This document shows positions 19,990-27,591 of a DNA stretch of 64,000 bases, one piece after another. The position numbers and the translations under genes are program-made. Every line of letters starts with the position of its first letter. Positions within the stretch are counted from its first letter, which is position 1. Under the pieces are notes generated by a model, which was not told the origin of the DNA, ran no database searches, and saw nothing but the letters and a program-made list of their open reading frames with translations. Source of the DNA: Lawsonella clevelandensis (lineage in GTDB: Bacteria; Actinomycetota; Actinomycetes; Mycobacteriales; Mycobacteriaceae); the NCBI RefSeq assembly GCF_001293125.1, contig NZ_CP009312.1, forward strand, positions 1,773,447 through 1,837,446. The letters run 5' to 3'.

Positions 19990-20020
19990 AACCCCGCACC
20001 TGCAAAGGGTGGCGGGGTTT
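19990..20020 (+). terminator. Terminator after immunity copy 2
   Basis: AACCCCG pairs with CGGGGTT, with an inner CACC/GGTG stem, followed by TTTTCCTTT. It is nearly the same as the terminator at 18380-18412. Confidence 0.8.
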
Positions 20021-20162
20021 TCCTTTACCCACCGCCCGTAGACGCGTGACCGCGCCGGGCGGTGTGGTGTATTGAGCACCCTTTTCAGCCGGGGGTTGTT
20101 GTGGTTGGGCAGTTGACCCACGGTGCGTGTGATGTGGGGTTCATGTTTGAGGAGAAGAAATC

Positions 20163-20402
20163 ATGCCGGATTATGTGACACCGAATGATGTGGCTCAGAT
20201 GGCTGCTGGTGAGCAGACCCCAGACAATATGCAAGAGGAGTGGTCGGAGGGGGAGAATTTACCCCGTCTGCCTCGCAGGGAGAGTGAGGTGGTTTTATGT
20301 TGTTGCTGGGCTTCCTCGCTTTTTTCGTGCGTTTTTGTGGCTACATTTTGGCTACATCTGGTGCATTTTAGAGCCTTTTTGTGCCCTTTCGTGCCCCCTT
20401 AA
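20163..20402 (+). CDS. Small hypothetical protein, probable phage remnant
   Basis: ATG 20163 has a good ribosome site (GAGGAG). The first 45 residues (starting MPDYVTPNDVAQMAAG) look like an ordinary soluble protein N-terminus; after VVL the remainder is Cys/Phe-rich and low in quality, as if the frame runs into non-coding DNA. It overlaps the GGCTACAT repeats near the tRNA. I read it as the 5' end of a phage gene cut off by deletion. No function can be assigned. Confidence 0.35.
   Translation: MPDYVTPNDVAQMAAGEQTPDNMQEEWSEGENLPRLPRRESEVVLCCCWASSLFSCVFVATFWLHLVHFRAFLCPFVPP
20338..20357. repeat. Tandem GGCTACAT repeats, possible integrase arm sites
   Basis: GGCTACAT occurs at 20339-20346 and 20350-20357, eleven bases apart, about 120 bp from the 3' end of the tRNA gene. 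Direct repeats at one-helical-turn spacing next to a tRNA 3' end are typical of phage attachment regions. No integrase gene and no second copy of the tRNA end are seen in the window. Confidence 0.35.
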
Positions 20403-20426
20403 GCGCCTACCGTAAATATAGTGAAA

Positions 20427-20464
20427 CCCCTGGTGAACCAGCATTTCTACCGATCTACCAGGGG
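20427..20464 (-). terminator. Hairpin downstream of the tRNA gene
   Basis: CCCCTGGT (20427-20434) pairs with ACCAGGGG (20457-20464) across a 22-nt loop. On the minus strand it follows the tRNA 3' end and leads into GTTTCAC, so it may end tRNA transcription. Confidence 0.5.
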
Positions 20465-20474
20465 CTTTGAAAAG

Positions 20475-20548
20475 TGCCCTCGGTGGGACTCGAACCCACA
20501 CTGGACGGGTTTTGAATCCGTTGCCTCTGCCAATTGGGCTACGAGGGC
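20475..20548 (-). tRNA. tRNA with anticodon CAA (Leu by anticodon; short variable loop)
   Basis: The minus strand folds as a 74-nt cloverleaf: acceptor GCCCTCG/CGAGGGC, D-arm GCC/GGC, anticodon arm ACGGA-TTCAAAA-CCCGT, five-base variable loop CCAGT, T-arm GTGGG-TTCGAGT-CCCAC, discriminator A, no encoded CCA. The loop places CAA at 34-36, which is leucine. Leucine tRNAs usually have a long variable arm, so a short loop is unexpected. The base pair 31-39 is A-C rather than Watson-Crick. The tRNA call is firm, the amino acid less so. TAGACT on the minus strand at 20579-20584 could be its -10. Confidence 0.9.
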
Positions 20549-20727
20549 AAAGCGCGAGGCGCTCAGTGCCTGCGGCTAAGTCTAATAGAGAACCCCGACG
20601 AGAGAAAAACTCTCCGCCGAACTCGATGCAGACCCTGTTGGTTCTTTGCGCTGAAATGTAATCCATGCGGCCTCATAGGACCTCCGTGCAGTGGGGAGAG
20701 TGTCTCCCGGAGAGTGGGGAGATTGTC

Positions 20728-20733
20728 TAAGCT
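20728..20733 (+). promoter_or_regulatory. Leaderless promoter of polA (TAAGCT)
   Basis: TAAGCT ends six bases before GTG 20740. The only purine-rich stretch (AAGGGG) abuts the start codon and is too close to serve as a ribosome site, which favours leaderless translation. Confidence 0.5.
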
Positions 20734-20739
20734 GAAGGG

Positions 20740-23445
20740 GTGACTGCAGAAACAACCCCCACGCGTCCTGTCGTTTTGCTCCTCGATGGGCATTCCATTG
20801 CTTTCCGTGCGTTTTTCGCGTTACCTCCGGAAGGCTTCAGTACGAGCGCAGGACAGCATACCAATGCAGTTTATGGGTTCCTGTCTATGCTCACTAATCT
20901 CGTCTCTGAGGAGCAGCCAGACTACATTGTGGCTGCGTTCGATGAGGGGCGTGCTACCTTCCGCAACCGTGCCTATCCCGAGTACAAGGCGCAACGATCT
21001 GAGACCCCTGCCGAGTTCATTGGGCAGGTAGAGCTTATCCGGGAAGTACTGCAGGCACTCGGCATCCCCACTGTTTCTAGTGCCGAATATGAGGCGGATG
21101 ACCTTATCGCCACGTTATCGCGCGTCGCCGAGGAATCCGGGAAACAATCCCTGATCTGCACCGGTGACCGAGACTCGTTCCAGCTCATTGACGACTATAC
21201 AACGGTCCTCTACCCCACGAAGGGGGTGTCGACGCTGGTGCGCTATACGCCAGCACAGGTGAAAGAGCGTTATGACGTCACCCCGCAGCAATACCCTGAT
21301 ATGGCGGCCTTGCGGGGGGATCCCTCAGATAACCTCCCGGGTGTTCCCAAGGTTGGGGAGAAGACCGCAGCGAAGTGGCTCAATCTCTACGGATCTCTGG
21401 AGGAGATCATTGCTCACGCCGATGAGATCAAAGGCAAGGTAGGGGAGAATCTTCGCGCTCACCTTGAGGATGTGAAGCGGAACTCCTACCTCACCGCAAT
21501 GGTGAGGGATGTTGATATGGAGCTCGATCTTGCAGATGCAGCCCGCACCCCAGTCGACGAGGTGCCCATCAACGAGGTTTTCGACAAACTAGAGTTCGGC
21601 TCCCGCCTCCGCGAACGCGTATTCGCAGCGTTCAGTCTTTCTCCTGACGCCGACGAAGTACCGAGCACTGAGGTTTCTCTCGCAGTCACCTTTGCTGAGC
21701 TCGACGGGGTGGCAGACTGGCTGGCTGAACATGGACAAGGCGAGGGAGTCTATGGGGTGGTGGTGACGGGTCCCGCCAGCATTGTGGCGGGGGATGTTGA
21801 TGCCCTCGCTATCGCTAGCCCCACCGGTCAGCAGTTGGTATGCACGGCAGCATCCCTGAGTCCAGCCGATGAGGCCGCACTAGGGGAGTGGATGGCCGAT
21901 CCTGCTGTGAAGAAGGCTTTCCACGACGCGAAGCGGTGTATACATTGCCTTGCCGGTCGCGGGTGGCGCCTCAACGGTGTGTACTTCGACACGTTGGTGG
22001 CATCCTACTTGGTCCGGCCCGGCCAACGCGCTACTAGTTTTGACGATGTTGTACGACGCCATACTGGAGCAGAATTGGTACCCCCGGAGGATGGGCAACT
22101 TAGTCTCCTCGAGATGGCTGACGACAACGACCAGTTCCGTGAGAATCTTGCAGTGCGGGCAGCCCACCTGCTGGCTCTCGTCGCACAACTGACTGAGGAA
22201 TTGGATGGATATGGGGAAACCCGCCTCTTCCACGAGATGGAGATGCCCCTCGTGATGGTGCTCCAGCGGATGGAGCATGATGGTATCGCTGTCTCTAGCC
22301 GAGCCCTCCACGAGCTCGAAGATGACTTCTCTGCCCAGGCCGCACTGCTCGAGCGAGAGGCCTATGTAGCTATTGGTGATGACACTGTCAACCTTGGATC
22401 GCCGAAGCAGCTGCAAGCGGTACTGTTTGATCAATTGGGAATGCCAAAGACCAAGAAAACAAAAACCGGCTATTCGACTAACGCAGAATCCCTCGAAATG
22501 CTGTATGCGAAGACGGGCCACCCCTTCCTCGCTGCGCTGCTGGGGCACCGTGCAGCCACCAAGCTTAAAACCACAGTGACCGGCCTCATCAACTCGGTGA
22601 GTGACGACGAGCGCATCCACACCACGTTTAATCAGACAATCACCACCACCGGCCGTCTCTCTTCAACAGACCCGAATCTCCAAAACATTCCGGTCCGGAC
22701 GGATGAAGGTAAACGCATACGCGAGATCTTCGTCGCTGGAGAAGGCTACGAAGGACTTCTCACCGCCGACTACTCGCAAATCGAGATGCGCGTCATGGCC
22801 CACCTGTCGAAGGACGAAGGGCTCATTGAGGCGTTCCAGCGGGGTGAGGATTTACACTCCTACGTCGGCTCTGTGGCGTTTGATGTACCGCTAGATGGAG
22901 TTACTCCAGAACTGCGCCGGCGGACCAAAGCGATGAGCTATGGCCTCGCCTACGGACTATCGCCCTACGGGCTGGCACGACAGCTTGATATTCCCGTCGC
23001 CGAAGCTAAGAGCTTCATGGAGAACTACTTCGAACGCTTCGGAGGGGTACGCGACTATCTGCACAATGTGGTGGAAGAAGCTCGGAAGACTGGATACACG
23101 GAAACTATGTTCGGCCGGCGCCGGTATCTTCCCGAACTGACCTCCAGCAATCGGGTTGTGCGGGAAAACGCCGAGCGAGCTGCTCTTAACGCGCCTATTC
23201 AAGGCACCGCCGCAGACATCATCAAATTGGCGATGCTGCGGGTGGATTCCGCCCTACACGACTCTGACCTGCGCTCTCGTGTTCTTCTGCAGGTACATGA
23301 CGAGCTGGTGTGTGAGGTTGCGCCAGGCGAGCGGGAGGCGTTGCAAGCTTTGGTGTCGGAGTGTATGGACTCTGCTGTCGAGTTGGCAGTCCCGCTGGAA
23401 GTTTCGGTTGGTTTTGGGGCTACATGGAATGCTGCCGCGCATTAA
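20740..23445 (+). CDS. polA: DNA polymerase I
   Basis: PolA fills repair gaps and removes RNA primers. The 901-residue protein has a 5'-3' flap exonuclease domain (about 1-300; LLLDGHSIAFRAFFALP, EADDLIATL, GDRDSFQL, RGDPSDNLPGVP), a degenerate 3'-5' exonuclease-like region (about 310-490) and a family A polymerase domain (about 520-901) with TGRLSSTDPNLQNIPVR, DYSQIEMRVMAH, RRRTKAMSYGLAYG and the catalytic HDELVCE. The 3'-5' region lacks the usual acidic motif set, as in other Actinobacteria, so proofreading is unlikely. rpsA follows after 174 bp, the normal actinobacterial order. Confidence 0.97.
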   Translation: MTAETTPTRPVVLLLDGHSIAFRAFFALPPEGFSTSAGQHTNAVYGFLSMLTNLVSEEQPDYIVAAFDEGRATFRNRAYPEYKAQRSETPAEFIGQVELIREVLQALGIPTVSSAEYEADDLIATLSRVAEESGKQSLICTGDRDSFQLIDDYTTVLYPTKGVSTLVRYTPAQVKERYDVTPQQYPDMAALRGDPSDNLPGVPKVGEKTAAKWLNLYGSLEEIIAHADEIKGKVGENLRAHLEDVKRNSYLTAMVRDVDMELDLADAARTPVDEVPINEVFDKLEFGSRLRERVFAAFSLSPDADEVPSTEVSLAVTFAELDGVADWLAEHGQGEGVYGVVVTGPASIVAGDVDALAIASPTGQQLVCTAASLSPADEAALGEWMADPAVKKAFHDAKRCIHCLAGRGWRLNGVYFDTLVASYLVRPGQRATSFDDVVRRHTGAELVPPEDGQLSLLEMADDNDQFRENLAVRAAHLLALVAQLTEELDGYGETRLFHEMEMPLVMVLQRMEHDGIAVSSRALHELEDDFSAQAALLEREAYVAIGDDTVNLGSPKQLQAVLFDQLGMPKTKKTKTGYSTNAESLEMLYAKTGHPFLAALLGHRAATKLKTTVTGLINSVSDDERIHTTFNQTITTTGRLSSTDPNLQNIPVRTDEGKRIREIFVAGEGYEGLLTADYSQIEMRVMAHLSKDEGLIEAFQRGEDLHSYVGSVAFDVPLDGVTPELRRRTKAMSYGLAYGLSPYGLARQLDIPVAEAKSFMENYFERFGGVRDYLHNVVEEARKTGYTETMFGRRRYLPELTSSNRVVRENAERAALNAPIQGTAADIIKLAMLRVDSALHDSDLRSRVLLQVHDELVCEVAPGEREALQALVSECMDSAVELAVPLEVSVGFGATWNAAAH

Positions 23446-23476
23446 GTGAACAGTGGATTACCAGCGTTAATGTAGC

Positions 23477-23505
23477 TTGTCTCACGCTGTAGTGAGCGGT
23501 AGTAT
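23477..23505 (+). promoter_or_regulatory. rpsA promoter (TTGTCT-N17-TAGTAT)
   Basis: TTGTCT at 23477-23482 and TAGTAT at 23500-23505 are 17 bp apart. An inverted repeat CTCAC/GTGAG lies in the spacer. Transcription would start about 108 nt before the rpsA ATG, leaving a long leader. Confidence 0.55.
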
Positions 23506-23619
23506 TGGTAACTGCGTGTGTTCCGTCCGGGCTGCTGTGTTCCTTTCCGGGGTGCGGACGCAGGCAATGACCGTTCCATGAACACCTGATACATTCCGTA
23601 GTCCGGAGTTACCAACCCT

Positions 23620-25062
23620 ATGACCACTACTAACAATACTCAGCAGGTAGCCGTCAACGATATCGGCACTGCTGAGGACTTCCTCGCCGCTGTCGACGCC
23701 ACCATCAAGTACTTCAACGACGGTGACATTGTCGAAGGCACTGTCGTCAAGATCGACCACGACGAGGTTCTCCTCGATATCGGCTACAAGACCGAAGGCG
23801 TCATCCTTTCTCGTGAGCTTTCCATCAAGCACGATGTCGACCCCAGCGAAATCGTCGAAGTTGGCGACACCATTGAAGCCCTTGTTCTCACTAAAGAGGA
23901 CAAAGAAGGCCGTCTGATGCTGTCCAAGAAGCGTGCTCAGTACGAGCGTGCTTGGGGTGCCATCGAAGAACTCAAAGAAAAGGACGAGCCAGTCAAGGGC
24001 ACCGTTATCGAGGTCGTCAAGGGCGGCCTCATCATGGATATCGGACTGCGCGGCTTCCTGCCTGCCTCCCTCGTGGAAATGCGTCGCGTCCGCGATTTGC
24101 AGCCTTATGTTGGCAAGGAACTTGAAGCCAAGATCATCGAGCTCGACAAGAACCGCAACAACGTTGTGCTGTCCCGTCGCGCATTCCTCGAGCAGACCCA
24201 GTCTGAGGTTCGCTCTGAGTTCCTCAACCAGCTGCAGAAGGGCCAGATCCGCAAGGGTGTCGTGTCCTCTATCGTCAACTTTGGTGCCTTCGTGGATCTG
24301 GGCGGCGTAGACGGACTCGTCCACGTCTCCGAGCTGTCCTGGAAGCACATCGATCACCCGTCCGAGGTTGTCGAGGTCGGTCAGGAAGTCACTGTCGAGG
24401 TTCTCGATGTCGACATGGACCGCGAGCGTGTTTCCCTGTCCCTCAAGGCTACCCAGGAAGATCCCTGGCGCCAGTTCGCCCGCACCCACGCTATCGGCCA
24501 GATTGTGCCCGGCAAGGTCACCAAGCTCGTTCCGTTCGGTGCCTTTGTGCGTGTCGAAGAGGGTATCGAGGGTCTCGTCCACATCTCCGAACTGGCCGAG
24601 CGCCACGTGGATGTTCCGGATCAGGTCGTCACCGTCGGCCAGGAGGTCATGGTTAAGGTTATCGACATCGACCTCGAGCGTCGTCGTATCTCCCTGTCCC
24701 TCAAACAAGCTGACATCGACTACACCGAAGAGTTCGATCCCGCCAAGTATGGTATGTCCGACTCCTACGACGAGCAGGGCAACTACATCTTCCCCGAAGG
24801 CTTCGACCCTGAAACTAACGAATGGATCGAAGGCTACGAGAAGCAGCGTGAAGAGTGGGAGGACCGCTACGCAGAAGCCGAGCGTCGCCACCAGCTCCAC
24901 ACCAAGCAGGTGGAAGCTAACCGTATCGCTGCCGCTGAAGCTGGCGAAGCTGCCCCCGAGGGCGACTACACCGCACAGGCTCCGGCTGCTGACGAAGCCC
25001 ACGGCTCCCTTGCCTCTGACGAGCAGCTCAACGCCCTGCGTGAGAAGCTTGCCGGCAACTAG
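23620..25062 (+). CDS. rpsA: 30S ribosomal protein S1
   Basis: S1 helps mRNA bind the 30S subunit. The 480-residue acidic protein has four S1 (OB-fold) repeats at about residues 33-102, 120-185, 205-275 and 290-360; the last two read GAFVDLGGVDGLVHVSEL and GAFVRVEEGIEGLVHISEL, and the first two are more divergent, as usual. The C-terminal 110 residues are charged and end in LNALREKLAGN. A 506-codon antisense frame is a shadow of its codon bias. A strong terminator follows. Confidence 0.97.
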   Translation: MTTTNNTQQVAVNDIGTAEDFLAAVDATIKYFNDGDIVEGTVVKIDHDEVLLDIGYKTEGVILSRELSIKHDVDPSEIVEVGDTIEALVLTKEDKEGRLMLSKKRAQYERAWGAIEELKEKDEPVKGTVIEVVKGGLIMDIGLRGFLPASLVEMRRVRDLQPYVGKELEAKIIELDKNRNNVVLSRRAFLEQTQSEVRSEFLNQLQKGQIRKGVVSSIVNFGAFVDLGGVDGLVHVSELSWKHIDHPSEVVEVGQEVTVEVLDVDMDRERVSLSLKATQEDPWRQFARTHAIGQIVPGKVTKLVPFGAFVRVEEGIEGLVHISELAERHVDVPDQVVTVGQEVMVKVIDIDLERRRISLSLKQADIDYTEEFDPAKYGMSDSYDEQGNYIFPEGFDPETNEWIEGYEKQREEWEDRYAEAERRHQLHTKQVEANRIAAAEAGEAAPEGDYTAQAPAADEAHGSLASDEQLNALREKLAGN

Positions 25063-25109
25063 TCGTTACTAGCGCGGACACGTACCCCGGTACTGTCTCA
25101 CTACACGTT

Positions 25110-25148
25110 AAAACTGCGGAGGAAGCATCTTGCTTCCTCCGCAGTTTT
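25110..25148 (+). terminator. Rho-independent terminator after rpsA
   Basis: An 18-bp perfect stem (25110-25127 with 25131-25148; arms begin AAAACTGCGGAGG) closes a three-base loop, and the 3' arm ends in a T run. It can work in both directions. Confidence 0.93.
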
Positions 25149-25212
25149 TATCTTCATTTACTAGACTGGGTTCGGCAAAGTCAGACGGCTCACTACAAGG
25201 AGAGGAACGCAT

Positions 25213-25806
25213 GTGATTGGCCTGTCTGGAGGAATTGGATCGGGAAAATCTACGGTGGCCGCAGTATGGCGAGAACTGGGCGCCACTGTAGTCGATGCCG
25301 ATCACGTGGCGCGGGAAGTCGTTGCGCCAGGAACACCAGGGCTAGCAGCCTTAGCCGCAGAGTTTGGAGACGACCTAATTCAGCCAGACGGAACACTAAA
25401 CCGGGCGCTCTTGGCGCAGCGTGCATTTGTGGATTCCGTGCACACCGAGCGGCTCAACAGCATTCTTCAGCCTGCTATCGCTGCACGCTCAGCAGAACTT
25501 CTTGCTGTGGCTCCTTGTCCACAGCTGGCTGTTTATGATGTCCCGCTTCTCGTCGAACATGACATGGCTGGCATGTTCGAGCATATTGTCATGGTGTTAT
25601 CGCCAGCGGAGCAGCGTCTAGAGAGACTCGTCCACCAGCGTGGTTTGGCTACTGACGATGCTCGAGCACGCATGGCACAACAGGCCACTGATGCCCAACG
25701 ACGGGAAATCGCCGACATCATTATCGACAATGATGGCACAGTGGACGAATTGAGAGAACGAGCCAGCAGTGTGTGGCGTTACCTAGAAAGCTGCTGTTCC
25801 ACGTAG
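25213..25806 (+). CDS. coaE: Dephospho-CoA kinase
   Basis: CoaE phosphorylates dephospho-CoA to CoA, the last step of CoA synthesis. The 197-residue protein starts with the P-loop GLSGGIGSGKST and has DADHVAREVV and YDVPLLVE. GTG 25213 follows AGGAGAGG; the overlapping ATG at 25211 is out of frame and stops at once. Only the kinase domain is present, whereas mycobacterial CoaE carries an extra C-terminal domain. A -10-like TAGACT lies at 25162-25167. Its 3' end overlaps the convergent phosphatase gene by 28 bp. Confidence 0.96.
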   Translation: MIGLSGGIGSGKSTVAAVWRELGATVVDADHVAREVVAPGTPGLAALAAEFGDDLIQPDGTLNRALLAQRAFVDSVHTERLNSILQPAIAARSAELLAVAPCPQLAVYDVPLLVEHDMAGMFEHIVMVLSPAEQRLERLVHQRGLATDDARARMAQQATDAQRREIADIIIDNDGTVDELRERASSVWRYLESCCST

Positions 25807-26309
25807 TCGACAATTGCGGGAGCACACCGCTCTAGTGTTTCCCGTGTTGTCACAAAATCTTGTGGACCTCCATACCAAGGGTCTTCTACATCGAGAATCT
25901 GGTCCGCAACCTCTGTAGTGATGATGCGCTGGGGGTTACAGACGTCGTCAAAGGTGCGGAAGAGCAAGACTGGGAGATTATGGAGCCCGAAACGCTGACA
26001 GAGTCGCTCCAGACCCCATACATGGCCGGTCGTCATTGCCAGGATGAGGTCAGCCTGCGAGAGCTCTGCACGAGTGGCCTGGTGCGCCCGGTGTACTGGG
26101 GTCGGATAGCCCGCACGTGCCAACTCTCCTTGTGCACGATAGTCGATACCGTTGCCGGTTTCTTCTTTGCTTACTCCCGCTGAGCGGATCTCAATAGTGG
26201 AGGGGTCGAGACCACGTGCTGCAGCTTCTTCTCGAACGATAATCTCAGCCATGATCGACCGGCAGATATTACCGGTGCAGATCATGAGAATTCGGTAGGG
26301 AGTGGGCAT
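25779..26309 (-). CDS. Low-molecular-weight protein-tyrosine phosphatase
   Basis: The 176-residue protein has the P-loop CTGNICRS (Cys and Arg of CX5R, near residue 11) and the late general-acid loop EDPWYGG (DPYY in many relatives). The proline that usually follows the motif (CRSPMAE) is isoleucine here (CRSIMAE). The family dephosphorylates tyrosine in proteins and in Mycobacteriales includes PtpA-like enzymes. ATG at 26309 on the minus strand. It faces coaE and the two coding sequences overlap at their 3' ends. Confidence 0.93.
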   Translation of the reverse strand: MPTPYRILMICTGNICRSIMAEIIVREEAAARGLDPSTIEIRSAGVSKEETGNGIDYRAQGELARAGYPTPVHRAHQATRAELSQADLILAMTTGHVWGLERLCQRFGLHNLPVLLFRTFDDVCNPQRIITTEVADQILDVEDPWYGGPQDFVTTRETLERCAPAIVDYVEQQLSR

Positions 26310-26397
26310 GGTGCAGTCTCCTTTGGGCGATAAACGAACGCCGCATCTCTTTCTCTCGGGAGGAGGAAGAAAATGCGGCGGCTCGTGGGGAGTGTCG

Positions 26398-27426
26398 TTA
26401 ACGACGCAGGCTATGAACGCGGTCGGTAGATTCGCGCTCGACCAGCTTCATTTGTACGGTAGTGGTGAGGTGGCCGATATCGCGATGCTGGTGCCGGAGC
26501 TGTTCTAGCAGCTGGCTGAAGGCCAGTGAGCCTTGAGTACGCCGAGATGCGGTAACGGTGGTGAGAGCGGGGGTTACCAGTGCGCTCATGAAGATATTAT
26601 CGGTGCCCACCACGGATACATCGCGGGGGACGTCAATGCCCACAGACTTTACGGCAATCATGAAGCCCATGGCCATGAGGTCGTTGTGGGCAATGACAGC
26701 GGAGGTACGGCGTTGCATCCATTCGCGGGCGGCAGCGGCGCCACCGGCGACGGTGGGGCGGCGCGGGGGTGTACGACGGATGGCCATCTTGCGGCGGGAG
26801 CACTGTTCGAGGAGTGCCTGCCACCGCTGGGCGTCATCGTAGGAATGGACGGGGCCCGGGAGGAAGGTGAGGGAGCGGTGGCCGAGATCGTACAGATGGG
26901 CGACCATTTCTTGGACGCCTTGGCGGGCATCGCTAATGACGGCGGGGACGCCGGGAACCTCACGGTTCAGAGTGACGACTGGGCGCTGCTTGGCCATTGC
27001 CTGGATGGCGGCATCGGGGAGACGCGGGGAGACCAGGATGAGACCTTCGGCGAGTCCCATGGAACGTTCGAGGGTTTCGCTGTTCTGGTCGTCGATCTCG
27101 GTAGCATCAAGCAGAATGGTCGAGTATCCAGCAGCAAGTGCCTCACGGCGGATGCCTTTAATAGTTTCTGCGTATGTCGGGTTGGCAATATCGGGAACCG
27201 CAACGGCAATGAGTTGAGTGGACTGTGCAGAAGTGAAGCTGACAGTTGCCGCCCGGTAGCCTATTTTCTCCGCAACTTTGCGAACTCGGGCTGCGGTTTC
27301 GGCATTGACACGTCCGGGGCGGGAGAAGGTGCGGGACACTGTGGAGGGTGCCACTCCGGCTTCACGGGCTACGTCATAGATGGTGACGCGCTTGGCATCA
27401 CTGGAAGACTTACTCTTACTGCTCAC
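26398..27426 (-). CDS. LacI-family transcriptional regulator
   Basis: The 342-residue protein has an N-terminal LacI helix-turn-helix (TIYDVAREAGVAPSTVSRTF, about residues 15-35, and the hinge-side NAETAARVRKVAEKIGY) and a periplasmic-binding-like sugar domain (VAVPDIANPTYAETIKGI, VISDARQG, VVGTDNIFM). GTG start at 27426, with a consensus-like leaderless promoter. It lies downstream of malQ on the same strand, so a maltodextrin or related sugar role is plausible but unproven. The long plus-strand frame over it is a shadow. Confidence 0.92.
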   Translation of the reverse strand: MSSKSKSSSDAKRVTIYDVAREAGVAPSTVSRTFSRPGRVNAETAARVRKVAEKIGYRAATVSFTSAQSTQLIAVAVPDIANPTYAETIKGIRREALAAGYSTILLDATEIDDQNSETLERSMGLAEGLILVSPRLPDAAIQAMAKQRPVVTLNREVPGVPAVISDARQGVQEMVAHLYDLGHRSLTFLPGPVHSYDDAQRWQALLEQCSRRKMAIRRTPPRRPTVAGGAAAAREWMQRRTSAVIAHNDLMAMGFMIAVKSVGIDVPRDVSVVGTDNIFMSALVTPALTTVTASRRTQGSLAFSQLLEQLRHQHRDIGHLTTTVQMKLVERESTDRVHSLRR

Positions 27427-27433
27427 GCGGATA

Positions 27434-27462
27434 AGTGTAGTTTAGTTGCCGTAGCTTGCCAA
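27434..27462 (-). promoter_or_regulatory. Promoter of the LacI-type regulator (TTGGCA-N17-TACACT)
   Basis: On the minus strand TTGGCA (27457-27462) is 17 bp from TACACT (27434-27439), which ends seven bases before GTG 27426. This is a well-spaced promoter giving a leaderless transcript. Confidence 0.65.
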
Positions 27463-27551
27463 ACTGGTCTTAGCCTTTCACCTGCGGTTCTTCAAAAGAT
27501 GAAAAGTATTTTTCGAGATTTTGGCCTCACTTTCGCGCCAAAAGAGTAATC

Positions 27552-27569
27552 ATTTTTGACTGCAAAAAT
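27552..27569. repeat. Inverted repeat ATTTTTG-N4-CAAAAAT
   Basis: Seven-base arms at 27552-27558 and 27563-27569 are perfect. It lies between the malQ stop and the regulator gene; it may be an operator or a weak end signal for malQ. Confidence 0.35.
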
Positions 27570-27591
27570 CGGCACAAAAGTCAAGGAGTAT

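Noticed and set aside
17704-20474. CRISPR array or insertion sequence in the accessory region
   Set aside because: No evenly spaced repeats, no terminal inverted repeats, no transposase; the only repeats are the two immunity gene copies with their terminators and the short GGCTACAT pair.
23482-25002. 506-codon minus-strand frame opposite rpsA
   Set aside because: It mirrors the biased codons of rpsA (GAG/CTC, GTC/GAC) and has no ribosome site or family motifs.
26533-27549. 338-codon plus-strand frame opposite the LacI-type gene
   Set aside because: Gly/Asp-rich antisense translation; the minus-strand gene has a clear helix-turn-helix and promoter.
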